This document shows, piece by piece, positions 18,007-26,273 of a stretch of 38,377 nt of DNA. Positions within the stretch are counted from its first letter, which is position 1. Each line of letters begins with the position of its first letter. The notes under the pieces are model-generated. The model did no database searches and had not been told where the DNA came from. It worked only from the letters and a program-made list of their open reading frames with translations. The position numbers and the translations under genes were made by a program. The stretch comes from Verrucomicrobiia bacterium (lineage in GTDB: Bacteria > Verrucomicrobiota > Verrucomicrobiia > Limisphaerales > DSYF01). The stretch lies in NCBI GenBank assembly GCA_035765895.1, contig DASTWL010000004.1, forward strand, positions 1 to 38,377, given 5' to 3'.

Positions 18007-19173
18007 ATGAAGACACATTTGCCAAGAAAGTCTGTCCCGCTCCTGTTCAGCGCCGGTCTGGGCCTCGCCCTGCTGGCCGGATGCGCCTCTCACAAGTGCT
18101 GTTGCAGCACTGGCGCAGATGCCATCACCAAGGCGCCGTTCGGCACGGCGGACGGGCAGGAGGTGGACCTCTACACCTTGAGCAACAAGCGGGGCGCCGT
18201 GGCCACCATCATGAACTACGGCGGCATCGTCACTTCGCTGAAGGTGCCGGACGAGAACGGCAACCTGGTGGACGTCGTGCTGGGCTATGACAATCTCGAC
18301 GGCTACCTGACCAACAGCCCCTATTTCGGCGCACTGATTGGCCGCTACGGCAACCGCATCGCGAAGGGGAAGTTCACCCTCGACGGCGTGGCCTACAGCC
18401 TCGCGACGAACAATTACCCGAACGCGCTGCACGGCGGCGTCAAGGGCTTCGACAAGCGCGTCTGGACCGCCACCCCCATGGAAACCAAGGACGGCCCGGC
18501 CTTGAAGCTCACTTATCACAGCGCGGACATGGAGGAAGGGTATCCCGGCAACCTGAACGTGACCGCCGTTTACACGTTGACGGACGACAATGCGCTCAAG
18601 CTCGTCTTCACCGCCACCACGGACAAGGACACCATCGTCAACCTGACGCATCACTCGTATTGGAATCTGAGCGGCCGCGGGGACATTTTGGACCACCTCG
18701 TTTACATCAACGCGGACAAGTTCACGCCGGTCGATGCCACACTGATTCCCACCGGCGAACTGCGTCCGGTCCAAGGCACGCCGTTCGACTTCACCAAGCC
18801 CACGGCCATCGGCGCCCGCATCAACGCCGATGACCCGCAGATCAAATATGGCCCGGGCTACGACCACAACTGGGTGGTCAACCAGAAGAAGCCCGGCCAG
18901 CTCACGCTGGACGCCCGCGTGACCAGCCCCGACAGCGGCATCACCATGGAGGTTTATTCCACCGAGCCGTGCCTGCAGTTTTATGCCGGCAACTTCCTCG
19001 ACGGCACCATCACCGGCAAAGGCGGGCGCGTTTACAATTTCCGCAACGCCTTCTGCATGGAGCCACAGCACGCGCCGGATTCACCGAACGAGCCAAGCTG
19101 GCCGTCGGTCGTGCTCAAGCCCGGCCAGACGTATCACAACACCATCATCTACAAGTTCACGGCCCGGAAATAA
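18007..19173 (+). CDS. galM: Lipoprotein aldose 1-epimerase (mutarotase)
   Basis: The 388-residue protein is a GalM-type mutarotase that interconverts alpha and beta anomers of aldoses. Catalytic features are clear: NALHGGVKGFDKRVW (about 139-153), the catalytic His in THHSYWNLSG (about 217-226) and the catalytic Glu near FCMEPQHAPDSPN (about 351-363). It starts with a lipoprotein signal peptide ending LLAGC, followed by a Cys-rich stretch (HKCCC). It is therefore probably lipid-anchored outside the cytoplasm, unlike the soluble cytoplasmic GalM of E. coli. It is divergent from araA and 18 bases upstream of the symporter gene, so in this setting it most likely equilibrates L-arabinose released by the exported arabinofuranosidases before uptake. 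Substrate preference cannot be read from sequence. The start at 18007 is the only one giving the lipobox. Confidence 0.94.
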   Translation: MKTHLPRKSVPLLFSAGLGLALLAGCASHKCCCSTGADAITKAPFGTADGQEVDLYTLSNKRGAVATIMNYGGIVTSLKVPDENGNLVDVVLGYDNLDGYLTNSPYFGALIGRYGNRIAKGKFTLDGVAYSLATNNYPNALHGGVKGFDKRVWTATPMETKDGPALKLTYHSADMEEGYPGNLNVTAVYTLTDDNALKLVFTATTDKDTIVNLTHHSYWNLSGRGDILDHLVYINADKFTPVDATLIPTGELRPVQGTPFDFTKPTAIGARINADDPQIKYGPGYDHNWVVNQKKPGQLTLDARVTSPDSGITMEVYSTEPCLQFYAGNFLDGTITGKGGRVYNFRNAFCMEPQHAPDSPNEPSWPSVVLKPGQTYHNTIIYKFTARK

Positions 19174-19191
19174 CCCCAAACCTGAAACCTC

Positions 19192-21018
19192 ATGAATAGC
19201 TTCCTCATGCCCATGCTGGCGGTCGGTCAGTCCCAAGCCACCCTCACCGGGCTGGATTGGGCGGCGATCGCCGCCTATTTTGGCATCCTCCTCTGTGTTG
19301 CGTGGTGGGTGGTCAGCAAGAACAGGGATACGGCCGCTGATTACTTCCTCGCCGGGCGCAACCTGGGGTGGTGGGTCATCGGCGCATCCATCTTTGCGTC
19401 CAACATCGGCTCCGAGCACATCGTTGGCCTCGCCGGATCCGGCGCGAAAAACGGGGTGGCGCTCGCCCATTACGAACTGCATGCCTGGTGTCTCCTCGTG
19501 CTCGCCTGGGTGTTTGTGCCGTTCTACGCCCGCTCGATGGTTTTCACGATGCCGGAGTTCCTGGAGAAACGATTCTCCACCAAATCCCGTTACGTCCTCT
19601 CCATCGTTTCAATCGTGACGTTCATCGTCTCGAAAATCGCGGTCGGAATTTTTGCCGGCGGCGTCGTATTTGGCACTCTCTTGCCGGAAGTGCATATCGG
19701 CAACATTGGTAGCTTCTGGATTGGTTCCATCTCCGTCATCCTGCTCACCGGTATCTACACGATGATCGGTGGTATGCGCGCCGTGGCATATACGGATGCC
19801 GTTCAGGTGATCGTGCTCATCGGTGGCTCGGCGCTGCTCACCTTCTACGGTTTGAGCACTCTTGGCGGTGGTGAAGGCATTTCCCACGGCTGGAGTGAAA
19901 TGCGCAGGCTTTGCGGTTCAGACATGCTCAACCTTTGGAAACCGCTCGTTCCCGCCGGTCAGCTTTCAACCTGGTCCCCGGTAATTGATAAGGATGCCGC
20001 CGGAAATATTGTGAAGCAGGCCTGGTATTTCAACAGCAACTTCCCCTGGCTCGGCATGGCCATCTGTGCGCCGGTTATCGGTCTCTGGTATTGGTGCACC
20101 GACCAATATATCGTTCAACGCGCACTCGGCGCTCCGAACCAAAAGGTCGCCCGCGAAGGCAGCATCTTTGCCGCATTCCTGAAGTTGTTCCCCGTTTATT
20201 TGTTCATCATCCCCGGCCTGATTTGCTATGCGCTGGTTAAAAGCGGCACGGTTCCCACTCTCACGGCGGCGTTTAATGATCCCACGGGCGAAGGGTCGCA
20301 AGGTGCCTTTCCCATGATGGTGAAGTATCTCTTGCCAGCCGGATTGCGCGGGATTGTGGTGGCGGGCCTGCTTTCCGCGTTGATGGGATCGCTCGCCGGT
20401 GTGTTCAATGCCTGCTCGACCCTCTTCACGGTGGACATCTATGAAAAACTCCGCCCGAAAGCGTCGCAAAGCGAAATCGTCCGCATGGGCCGTATTGCCA
20501 CGGCAATTATGATCGCCATCGCGATTGCCTGGCTGCCGGTCGTAAAGGGCGCCAAGGGCCTTTACGATTATCTGCAATCGGTCCAAGGCTACCTGGCGCC
20601 GCCTATTTTTGTGGTGTTCTTTTTCGGCGTGTTCTGGAAGCGGCTTAATGCGAAAGGTTGTTTGTGGTCCATGATCATCGGTTTCGTCGTCGGCATGTTC
20701 CGCATGCTGGTGGATACGCCGGTAACCATGTCTCAGGGGAAGTTTACTTATGCGGAAGGCTCGTTCCTCTGGATTATTAACAACATCAACTTCCAGTATT
20801 TCAGCATTCTCATCACCATCATTTCGGCCATCGTCATGGTGGTGGTCAGCTACCTGACCCCGCCGCCGGATGAAGCCCAAATCAGGGGCCTGACCTTTGC
20901 CACCGCCACGGCCGAGGACAAGGCTGCAACCCGAGCAAGCTGGGATTGGAAGGATGTCACAGCGTCCTGCATCATCATGGTGTGCATCACCTTTGCCTAC
21001 CTTTATTTCCGAGGTTAA
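19192..21018 (+). CDS. SGLT-type sodium/sugar symporter
   Basis: The 608-residue protein belongs to the solute:sodium symporter family and resembles bacterial SGLT proteins such as the Vibrio galactose carrier. About 14 hydrophobic segments are visible. SGLT hallmarks are the first-helix and sodium-site region GASIFASNIGSEHIVGLAGSG (about 66-86), the TMIGGMRAVAYTDAVQ helix (about 190-205), the WYWCTDQYIVQRALGA segment (about 302-317) and GLLSALMGSLAGVFNACSTLF (about 400-420). The C-terminus has a hydrophilic stretch and a final helix ending FAYLYFRG. It sits 18 bases after the mutarotase and is divergent from araA, and no other arabinose transporter is present, so L-arabinose is the likely cargo, though galactose or xylose cannot be excluded. 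A strong terminator follows at 21033-21069. Its base composition is slightly less GC-biased than its neighbours, as expected for membrane-protein codons. Confidence 0.93.
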   Translation: MNSFLMPMLAVGQSQATLTGLDWAAIAAYFGILLCVAWWVVSKNRDTAADYFLAGRNLGWWVIGASIFASNIGSEHIVGLAGSGAKNGVALAHYELHAWCLLVLAWVFVPFYARSMVFTMPEFLEKRFSTKSRYVLSIVSIVTFIVSKIAVGIFAGGVVFGTLLPEVHIGNIGSFWIGSISVILLTGIYTMIGGMRAVAYTDAVQVIVLIGGSALLTFYGLSTLGGGEGISHGWSEMRRLCGSDMLNLWKPLVPAGQLSTWSPVIDKDAAGNIVKQAWYFNSNFPWLGMAICAPVIGLWYWCTDQYIVQRALGAPNQKVAREGSIFAAFLKLFPVYLFIIPGLICYALVKSGTVPTLTAAFNDPTGEGSQGAFPMMVKYLLPAGLRGIVVAGLLSALMGSLAGVFNACSTLFTVDIYEKLRPKASQSEIVRMGRIATAIMIAIAIAWLPVVKGAKGLYDYLQSVQGYLAPPIFVVFFFGVFWKRLNAKGCLWSMIIGFVVGMFRMLVDTPVTMSQGKFTYAEGSFLWIINNINFQYFSILITIISAIVMVVVSYLTPPPDEAQIRGLTFATATAEDKAATRASWDWKDVTASCIIMVCITFAYLYFRG

Positions 21019-21032
21019 TCATTTAGCCGCAT

Positions 21033-21069
21033 CACCCCCGCAGCTCACTGCTGCGGGGGTGTTTTTTTT
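21033..21069 (+). terminator. Rho-independent terminator after the symporter gene
   Basis: An 11-base perfect stem, CACCCCCGCAG (21033-21043) with CTGCGGGGGTG (21051-21061), has a seven-base loop and is followed by eight T residues (21062-21069). It lies 14 bases after the symporter stop codon and ends the mutarotase/symporter operon before the convergent ROK gene. Confidence 0.96.
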
Positions 21070-21139
21070 GCAACGGCAGCCGGGCGGGCGGGCGGCATGC
21101 TGTTGACTCACCGCTGCGCCCGCCCTTGGCGCCCCTTGT

Positions 21140-22312
21140 TCAAGCGGTGGCAAACTTGCGCCGGCCATCGGCCGGCACCAACAAACGGTCCACACCCGCC
21201 GCAACCAGCCCGGCGATGCGGCGATGGGGCGCGCCTTCGCACACCACCTCACCAAATCGGCCCCACAGCGAACCCTGGCGGATGCCATCGGCCAGATGCT
21301 CGAGCACGCGCGGCGGCATTTCAGCCAGACTGCCCGTCACAACCACGCGCCGAATGCCGAGCACGTTTAGCGCACCCGCAATGACGCTCGCCGCCGCATC
21401 GAGGCTTTCCGCCAGCCACGGACGGATGCCCTGGGTTTGCACATGCTCGAGCAACGCAGCCCATTCCTCGGGCTGGCCGCGGTTGGCCTCGACGAAGCTG
21501 CGCAAGAGCCCCGCGCGCGAGAGCTTGGTTTCCAGGCAGCCCGTGGCGCCGCAACCGCACTGGCGATGGTTGCCCGGAATGGGCGTGTGACCGAACTCGC
21601 TGTTCAAGGGGAGCGGACTGTGAAACAACCGGCCACCCTCGATGATTGCGCCGCCGACGCCGTGCCCAAAATCCACGAGCAAAAAATTCTGACTCTGAGA
21701 GCCGCCATAAAGATGCCCCAGCGCGGCAGCCCGGTTTTCCTGCACCAAAATCACCGGCACGTCCCACACCTGGCTGATCAGCGCGGCGAGGTCGGCCTTT
21801 TCGGTCCAGTGCAGATTGGGCGAAAAAATCACGCGGCCGGCCTTTTCGTCCACGATGCCCGGCGTGCTCACGAGCACGCCCCACAGGTCGTCGGCGGTCA
21901 GCTTGCGCGCCACTGCATGGGCCTGCCGCAGCCAGCCGTGGGCGGAGTCCGTGGTGGGACGCGTCAAATCCCAACGGTCCTGCACCGGAGCCCCCACGGG
22001 CACGAGCGCGAAGCTCGTTTCCACCACATCGAATTGAATCGCCAGAAACCGTGGCTGGGTGGCGTCCAGATGCACCATGCGGCCCGGCCGGCCCGCACGG
22101 TCGCGCGGCGCACCGTTGTCCTCCACTTCCCGGGCCACCCCCAGTTCGATCAGTTCATCAATGATTTTGCCACAGGTGGGCTGGCTGATGCCGGCGGCTT
22201 TGGCGAGCTGCGCGCGCGACGCGGCGCCGGTGCGCATCAACAGCCACAACAACGTCCGCTCATTGCTGCGGCGTAAGGAAGAAGGGAGCGCCCGTGTTTT
22301 GGTGTCCACCAT
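21140..22312 (-). CDS. ROK-family transcriptional regulator (likely arabinose repressor)
   Basis: The 390-residue protein has an N-terminal winged helix-turn-helix (about residues 16-64, with SRAQLAKAAGISQPTCGKII as the recognition region) and a C-terminal ROK sugar-binding domain. The structural zinc motif is present as EFGHTPIPGNH followed by CGCGATGCLE. Where ROK sugar kinases carry the catalytic Asp (ENDAN), this protein has QENRAAALG, so it should bind a sugar but not phosphorylate it, as in NagC, Mlc and XylR regulators. It is convergent with the mutarotase/symporter operon and close to araA, and no AraC-type protein is nearby, so it is the likely regulator of L-arabinose use; the effector is inferred. 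The frame continues 25 codons upstream, but the ATG at 22310-22312 gives the normal N-terminus. A perfect inverted repeat at 22356-22376 could mediate autoregulation. Confidence 0.92.
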   Translation of the reverse strand: MVDTKTRALPSSLRRSNERTLLWLLMRTGAASRAQLAKAAGISQPTCGKIIDELIELGVAREVEDNGAPRDRAGRPGRMVHLDATQPRFLAIQFDVVETSFALVPVGAPVQDRWDLTRPTTDSAHGWLRQAHAVARKLTADDLWGVLVSTPGIVDEKAGRVIFSPNLHWTEKADLAALISQVWDVPVILVQENRAAALGHLYGGSQSQNFLLVDFGHGVGGAIIEGGRLFHSPLPLNSEFGHTPIPGNHRQCGCGATGCLETKLSRAGLLRSFVEANRGQPEEWAALLEHVQTQGIRPWLAESLDAAASVIAGALNVLGIRRVVVTGSLAEMPPRVLEHLADGIRQGSLWGRFGEVVCEGAPHRRIAGLVAAGVDRLLVPADGRRKFATA

Positions 22313-22355
22313 GGAAAAGCCTTTGCTAACCGGCAGGATAGTTTTTCGTCCCCGG

Positions 22356-22376
22356 GGGCAAAGCACAATTTTGCCC
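22356..22376. promoter_or_regulatory. Candidate operator upstream of the ROK gene
   Basis: GGGCAAA-GCACAAT-TTTGCCC is a perfect inverted repeat with seven-base arms and a seven-base spacer. It lies 44-64 bases upstream of the ROK start codon, a typical position for an autoregulatory operator. It differs from the palindrome near araA, so the two sites may bind different proteins. Confidence 0.45.
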
Positions 22377-22388
22377 GTGAAATCCAAT

Positions 22389-22420
22389 AAAAAAACGCCG
22401 CGAGCGAACCCGCGGCGTTT
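22389..22420 (-). terminator. Rho-independent terminator of the AsmA-like gene
   Basis: AAACGCCGCG (22393-22402) pairs with CGCGGCGTTT (22411-22420) around an eight-base loop. On the minus strand the hairpin is followed by seven T residues (complement of 22389-22395). It lies 20 bases after the stop of the AsmA-like gene and insulates the ROK promoter downstream. Confidence 0.93.
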
Positions 22421-22440
22421 TGGGGAAAGGCGATTTCGGG

Positions 22441-23211
22441 CTACTTCTTTTTGAAAATATCCGTGACGCTCTTCAACGTCTTGCTGGCCTCGCCCGCCGC
22501 CTTCCCGGCCGTGTCACCGGCAGTGCCCAATGCCTCTTTGCCCAGCTTGCCCACCTCTTCGGCCAGAACAGGAGCAATCTTGCCGGTCAATTCGGACATC
22601 ACGCGTTTGATGAGGTCGCCCGCCGTGATCCCGTCTGGTCCGGTGCCCAGATCGGTCAGCTTGATGTCGGGAATCACCAGCGGAATGGTTTTCCCGCCCA
22701 AACCCGGCGGCGCGTAATTGACCTTCGCGCCGGTGAGGATGAATTCATCGACCTCCAGCTTCTTGGACGGCTGGCTGGCGGCGGTCGCATTGGTCGTCGT
22801 GCTGCTGCCGCCGGTCGCGGCTTCCACGTTGTCCAGAATCTTGGTCAGGTTGTTGTTCTTCGGCCCGCCCTCAATGGTGATTTCAGGCGACTCCACCACG
22901 ATGGACTTGATCACGATTTTGTCCGACAGCAACGAGCCGGGCTGGAGGGAAAGGCTCGCACTGCCGAGCTTGATGGCGGTGGGCGCCTTGTAGCCGGCGG
23001 GATTGCCGACTTCCAAACCCTTGATTTTACCGCCGCCGCTCAGCAATGAAACCGAAACGCTGTCGAGCTTGATGGATACCTGGGTCAGTTTTGGCCCAAA
23101 CGTCTCCACGCCCTTTTTGATGCCACTATCGAGGAACAGGCCGATGGCCACCACGGCGACCACCAGCAGCACCACGATCACCACGACAATTCGAAGAAGC
23201 CACTTTTTCAT
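22441..23211 (-). CDS. AsmA-like membrane-anchored protein
   Basis: The 256-residue product has a short basic N-terminus (MKKWLLR) and one long hydrophobic helix (about 6-26) that should act as an uncleaved membrane anchor. The rest, about 30-200, is a periplasmic beta-rich region with repeating motifs like those at the N-terminus of AsmA/DUF748 proteins (VSVSLLSGGGKIKGLEVGNP and IVIKSIVVESPEITIEGG). A Ser/Thr/Ala linker splits it at about 135-150. The C-terminal 50 residues form an Ala/Gly/Lys-rich amphipathic stretch ending IFKKK. AsmA-like proteins are linked to lipid transport and outer-membrane assembly; this short member has no assigned role. The real start is the ATG at 23209-23211; a TTG three codons upstream is less likely. 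It is a single gene with its own terminator. Confidence 0.75.
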   Translation of the reverse strand: MKKWLLRIVVVIVVLLVVAVVAIGLFLDSGIKKGVETFGPKLTQVSIKLDSVSVSLLSGGGKIKGLEVGNPAGYKAPTAIKLGSASLSLQPGSLLSDKIVIKSIVVESPEITIEGGPKNNNLTKILDNVEAATGGSSTTTNATAASQPSKKLEVDEFILTGAKVNYAPPGLGGKTIPLVIPDIKLTDLGTGPDGITAGDLIKRVMSELTGKIAPVLAEEVGKLGKEALGTAGDTAGKAAGEASKTLKSVTDIFKKK

Positions 23212-23763
23212 GAGCGACAAATAAACCCGAACCCCGCTTCAAGCCAGCAGTTTTCACCATAACGCCAAACCACGCTCGGCAGCGCAACGCCAGCGCGAAC
23301 CGCATAGCGCCTGGCCGCACGGCAAAAGATACGCTCAGCTTTTTTACGGCCTGGCTGCGGCCGGCTAATACTTTTGCGAACTTCTTGCACACCGCCCCTG
23401 GCGCAACTCCTTGGGTCTGACCGAGAAGTTGACCAACTGCCCGCCAGACGCCGGTAGCGTGGCAATTGTCACCAGGAATCGACACTTGCACACCGGTGCT
23501 TCAACCGTATTTTTACGGAGCTTTTCCGGAGGATTCTCTGGGCACGGAGTTTCTTCGGATAGGCACCATAATCATGACCACGACGACAAAACAACCGTCA
23601 GCCTGCGGCCGCACGCGCCTTGACCGGCTCGGGCAGCCGTCCGGGTCGGTTGTCGTCCCGGTCACCAAGATTTTTCACCCTTTCCCGGTCTTGACCACGT
23701 TCGGACGCATTGCGAATCCAGCCGCGTTGGTGCCAGGCGAAGGTTACCAACACAACGGACGCA
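23212..23763. other. Intergenic region (552 bases) without a supported gene
   Basis: This gap separates the leftward AsmA-like gene from the rightward fibronectin-III gene. No confident RNA or protein gene was seen. A weak hairpin, CCGTA-TTTT-TACGG, lies near 23507-23520. A minus-strand frame from 23819 to 23598 with a GTG start would encode a 73-residue single-helix membrane protein, but it overlaps the next gene and is not called. Confidence 0.5.
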
Positions 23764-24318
23764 ATGATGACTAGCCAACGGAACCGCGCCACCTCCTTCC
23801 GGCTGTTGATCGGCCTCACCTTGGGCCTCGCGGCGGTGATGCTGTCTCCCTGCGCCCGGGCGGAAAAGTCACTGACGCTCGCGTGGAACCCCAGCCCGGA
23901 CGTGGGCGTGACCGGCTACTATCTTTATACGCGCGAGGAAAATGCTCTCACGCCCACGAAGACAGACATCGGCCTCAACACCCAGGCCAGCGTCTCGGGG
24001 CTCAAGGAAGGTTTGAAATACACGTTCACCGTGACGGCGTATAACGCGTTCGGCTTGGAAAGCGCGCCCTCGAACGAAGCGGTATTTACCGTGCCGGTTC
24101 CCTTGCAACTGCGGTCACCAACCTCGCCCACGAGCGCCCGCTCCGTCCGCTTTCCGGCGGCCCCAGGGCGGTGGTATGAATTACAAGCCTCAACCGATCT
24201 CCAAACGTGGAACACCATCTGGCAGACCGGCGTGGCCAACACCTATTCGTGGGTGGAGTTCCAAGATCTCCAAAGCCCGAAGTTCCAAAGCCGCTTCTAC
24301 CGGCTGAAAGTCCACTGA
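23764..24318 (+). CDS. Small secreted fibronectin type III protein
   Basis: The 184-residue product has a signal peptide (about 1-34, ending CARAE) and one fibronectin type III domain (about 35-115). Typical strands are LTLAWNPSPDVGVTGYYLYTR, then GLKEGLKYTFTVTAYNAFGLES and APSNEAVFTVP. The last 60 residues form a separate module (WYELQASTDLQTWNT...SRFYRLKVH) that also closes the 2,803-residue protein encoded at 29250-37661. It has no enzymatic motif and is probably a surface or matrix adhesion protein, but no partner is known. Two adjacent ATG codons (23764 and 23767) could start it; neither has a Shine-Dalgarno motif. It is convergent with rfbB, with only 16 bases between the stop codons and no clear terminator there. 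Confidence 0.82.
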   Translation: MMTSQRNRATSFRLLIGLTLGLAAVMLSPCARAEKSLTLAWNPSPDVGVTGYYLYTREENALTPTKTDIGLNTQASVSGLKEGLKYTFTVTAYNAFGLESAPSNEAVFTVPVPLQLRSPTSPTSARSVRFPAAPGRWYELQASTDLQTWNTIWQTGVANTYSWVEFQDLQSPKFQSRFYRLKVH

Positions 24319-24334
24319 CCGCGCCTCGGCCGCG

Positions 24335-25360
24335 TTACGCGTGGGAACGCAAAACGGCCTGCACCCATTCCTGGTGGCCGAGATACCATTTCACCGTTTC
24401 GCGGATGCCGCGCTCGAACGTGTAGGCGGGTGACCAGCCGAGATCGCGCTGCAGCTTCGCGGAATCAATGGCGTAACGACGGTCGTGCCCCGGACGGTCC
24501 TTCACAAACGTGATCAACTGGCGCGAATCGCCGCCCAGTTGCGGCGCCAGTTCGTCCACCAGGTCGCAAATCAGCTCCACGATGCGAAGGTTGGGCCATT
24601 CGTTGTTGCCGCCGATGTTGTAGGTGTCGCCATTCTTGCCCGCGGTCAACACCCGCCACAGCGCGGCGGCATGATCCTCAACATAAAGCCAGTCGCGCAC
24701 GTTCATGCCATCGCCGTAAACGGGAATGTTCTTCCGCGTCAGTGCGCTCTGAATGACAACGGGGATGAGCTTCTCCGGAAACTGGTAGGGCCCGTAGTTG
24801 TTGGAGCAATTTGTGATGACGGCCGGCAATCCGTAGGTGTGATGGTAGGCACGCACCAGCATGTCGCTGGAGGCCTTGCTGGCGGAATACGGCGAATTGG
24901 GTGCGTAAGGCGTCGTCTCGGTGAAGTAGCCGGTTGCCCCCAGCGAGCCATAAACTTCGTCGGTCGAAACGTGATGGAACCGCACGTCCGAACTGCCGGC
25001 CCGGGCAGGCAGCCAGGCTTCCCGACACGCCTCCAGCAAATGGAACGTGCCCACGATGTTGGTGTGAATGAAATCTCCCGGCCCCGTGATGGAACGGTCC
25101 ACGTGGCTTTCCGCGGCCAGGTGCAGCACGTGCGTGATCTGGTGGCGCTGCACGACGTCGCGCACCGCCGCCTTGTCCCGCAGATCCACCCGCTCAAAGC
25201 GGTAGCGCGGATGCTGCGTGAAATCCGCCAGGTTCTCCAGCCGGCCGGCGTAGGTCAGGCAGTCCAGGTTGACCAGCACGGTGATTTCCGGCCGGTCAAT
25301 GATGTGGCGGATCAAATTCGAGCCGATGAAACCGGCGCCGCCCGTGACAAGTAGGTTCAT
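24335..25360 (-). CDS. rfbB: dTDP-glucose 4,6-dehydratase
   Basis: The 341-residue protein is an extended short-chain dehydrogenase that converts dTDP-D-glucose to dTDP-4-keto-6-deoxy-D-glucose, step two of dTDP-L-rhamnose synthesis. It has the NAD motif [15 protein letters not shown] (about 5-19), the catalytic Thr/Asp/Glu in [12 protein letters not shown] (about 130-141) and the Tyr/Lys pair in [10 protein letters not shown] (about 158-167). The DNCSNNYGP-like stretch reads [18 protein letters not shown] and matches RmlB. Length is normal for the family. It is last in a four-gene rfb set, 31 bases after rfbD. The other members of the pathway lie directly upstream, so the assignment is firm. 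The protein is cytoplasmic. Confidence 0.96.
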   Translation of the reverse strand: MNLLVTGGAGFIGSNLIRHIIDRPEITVLVNLDCLTYAGRLENLADFTQHPRYRFERVDLRDKAAVRDVVQRHQITHVLHLAAESHVDRSITGPGDFIHTNIVGTFHLLEACREAWLPARAGSSDVRFHHVSTDEVYGSLGATGYFTETTPYAPNSPYSASKASSDMLVRAYHHTYGLPAVITNCSNNYGPYQFPEKLIPVVIQSALTRKNIPVYGDGMNVRDWLYVEDHAAALWRVLTAGKNGDTYNIGGNNEWPNLRIVELICDLVDELAPQLGGDSRQLITFVKDRPGHDRRYAIDSAKLQRDLGWSPAYTFERGIRETVKWYLGHQEWVQAVLRSHA

Positions 25361-25391
25361 GCAATGATCAAAAGTTCAACGTCCCGCCCAT

Positions 25392-26273
25392 TCAGCAAGA
25401 TTCGAGCGCCAACTGCAACGCTGCATCCCAGTCTGGCAGACGAATTCCAAACGTCTGCTGCAACAGCGCGCAGTCCAGCACGGAGTTCGCCGGCCGTTTC
25501 GCGGGGGTTGGATATTCCGTGGTGGGAATGGCCATCACCTCGCGGGCCCGCCGTTGTTCCGCCGGCATGAGTTCGACAATGCGGCTGGCAAAGCCGTGCC
25601 ACGTTGTCTCCCCCGCACAGGCGAGATGATACGTCCCGCCCGCGCCTTCCCAGCGCGGGCTGGTCAGCAGCCCATGCGCGATGGGGGCCACCGCTTCGGC
25701 AATCGCCCGTGCCCACGTCGGCGTGCCGCGCTGGTCATTGACCACCTTGAGCGCGTCGCGTTCGCGGGCCAGCCGTTGCATCGTGAGCAGAAAATTCCGC
25801 CCCCGCGTTGCATACACCCAGCAGAGGCGAAAAATCAAATGTCGTTCGCCGGCCGCGCGCACCGCCAGTTCGCCTTCCAGCTTCGACTGGCCGTAAACGT
25901 TGAGCGGGTTGGTCGGGTTGGACTCGAAATACGGACCCTGCTTGGTGCCGTCGAAAACGTAATCGGTTGAAAAATGAATCATCCACGCCCCGGCTTGACG
26001 CGCGGCCTCCGCCAGCACGCCGGGCGCCACGCCGTTGATCTGATGCGCCAGCTCCGGCTCGGATTCGGCGCGGTCCACCGCCGTATAGGCCGCGGTGTTG
26101 ATGACCAGCGCCGGTTTCAGTTCCGCCACCAGACTGGTCAGCACGTCCGCATCCGCGAGGTCCGCCTCCTCACGGCCCACGACCTTCAGGCTCCCCAACG
26201 GGGCGAGCGCGCGGCGCAATTCCCAGCCGACCTGGCCGTTCTTCCCGATCAGCAAAATGCGCGGCGCGTTCAT
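25392..26273 (-). CDS. rfbD: dTDP-4-dehydrorhamnose reductase
   Basis: The 293-residue protein is RmlD, the last enzyme of the pathway, which reduces dTDP-4-keto-L-rhamnose to dTDP-L-rhamnose using NAD(P)H. Visible are the nucleotide motif LLIGKNGQVGWELRRAL (about 6-22), VINTAAYTAVDRAESEP (about 58-74), FSTDYVFDGTKQGPY (about 99-113), the Tyr/Lys pair in NVYGQSKLEGE (about 123-133), and the GTPTWARAIAEA segment. Its start codon overlaps the rfbC stop by four bases (ATGA), suggesting translational coupling. Length is typical. The protein is cytoplasmic. Confidence 0.95.
   Translation of the reverse strand: MNAPRILLIGKNGQVGWELRRALAPLGSLKVVGREEADLADADVLTSLVAELKPALVINTAAYTAVDRAESEPELAHQINGVAPGVLAEAARQAGAWMIHFSTDYVFDGTKQGPYFESNPTNPLNVYGQSKLEGELAVRAAGERHLIFRLCWVYATRGRNFLLTMQRLARERDALKVVNDQRGTPTWARAIAEAVAPIAHGLLTSPRWEGAGGTYHLACAGETTWHGFASRIVELMPAEQRRAREVMAIPTTEYPTPAKRPANSVLDCALLQQTFGIRLPDWDAALQLALESC

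Noticed and set aside
23507-23520. Hairpin CCGTA-TTTT-TACGG as a possible riboswitch or small RNA
   Set aside because: The stem is only five base pairs and none of the conserved cores of known riboswitch classes could be seen around it.
23466-23774. A 102-codon plus-strand frame before the fibronectin-III gene
   Set aside because: No signal, domain or plausible composition; it ends inside the next gene's start and is probably chance.
23598-23819. Possible 73-residue single-helix membrane protein on the minus strand (WLVIIASVVLVTFAW helix)
   Set aside because: It has a plausible transmembrane helix, but it needs a GTG start, overlaps the start of the fibronectin-III gene on the opposite strand, and shows no recognisable family. 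It would need homologues to be called.
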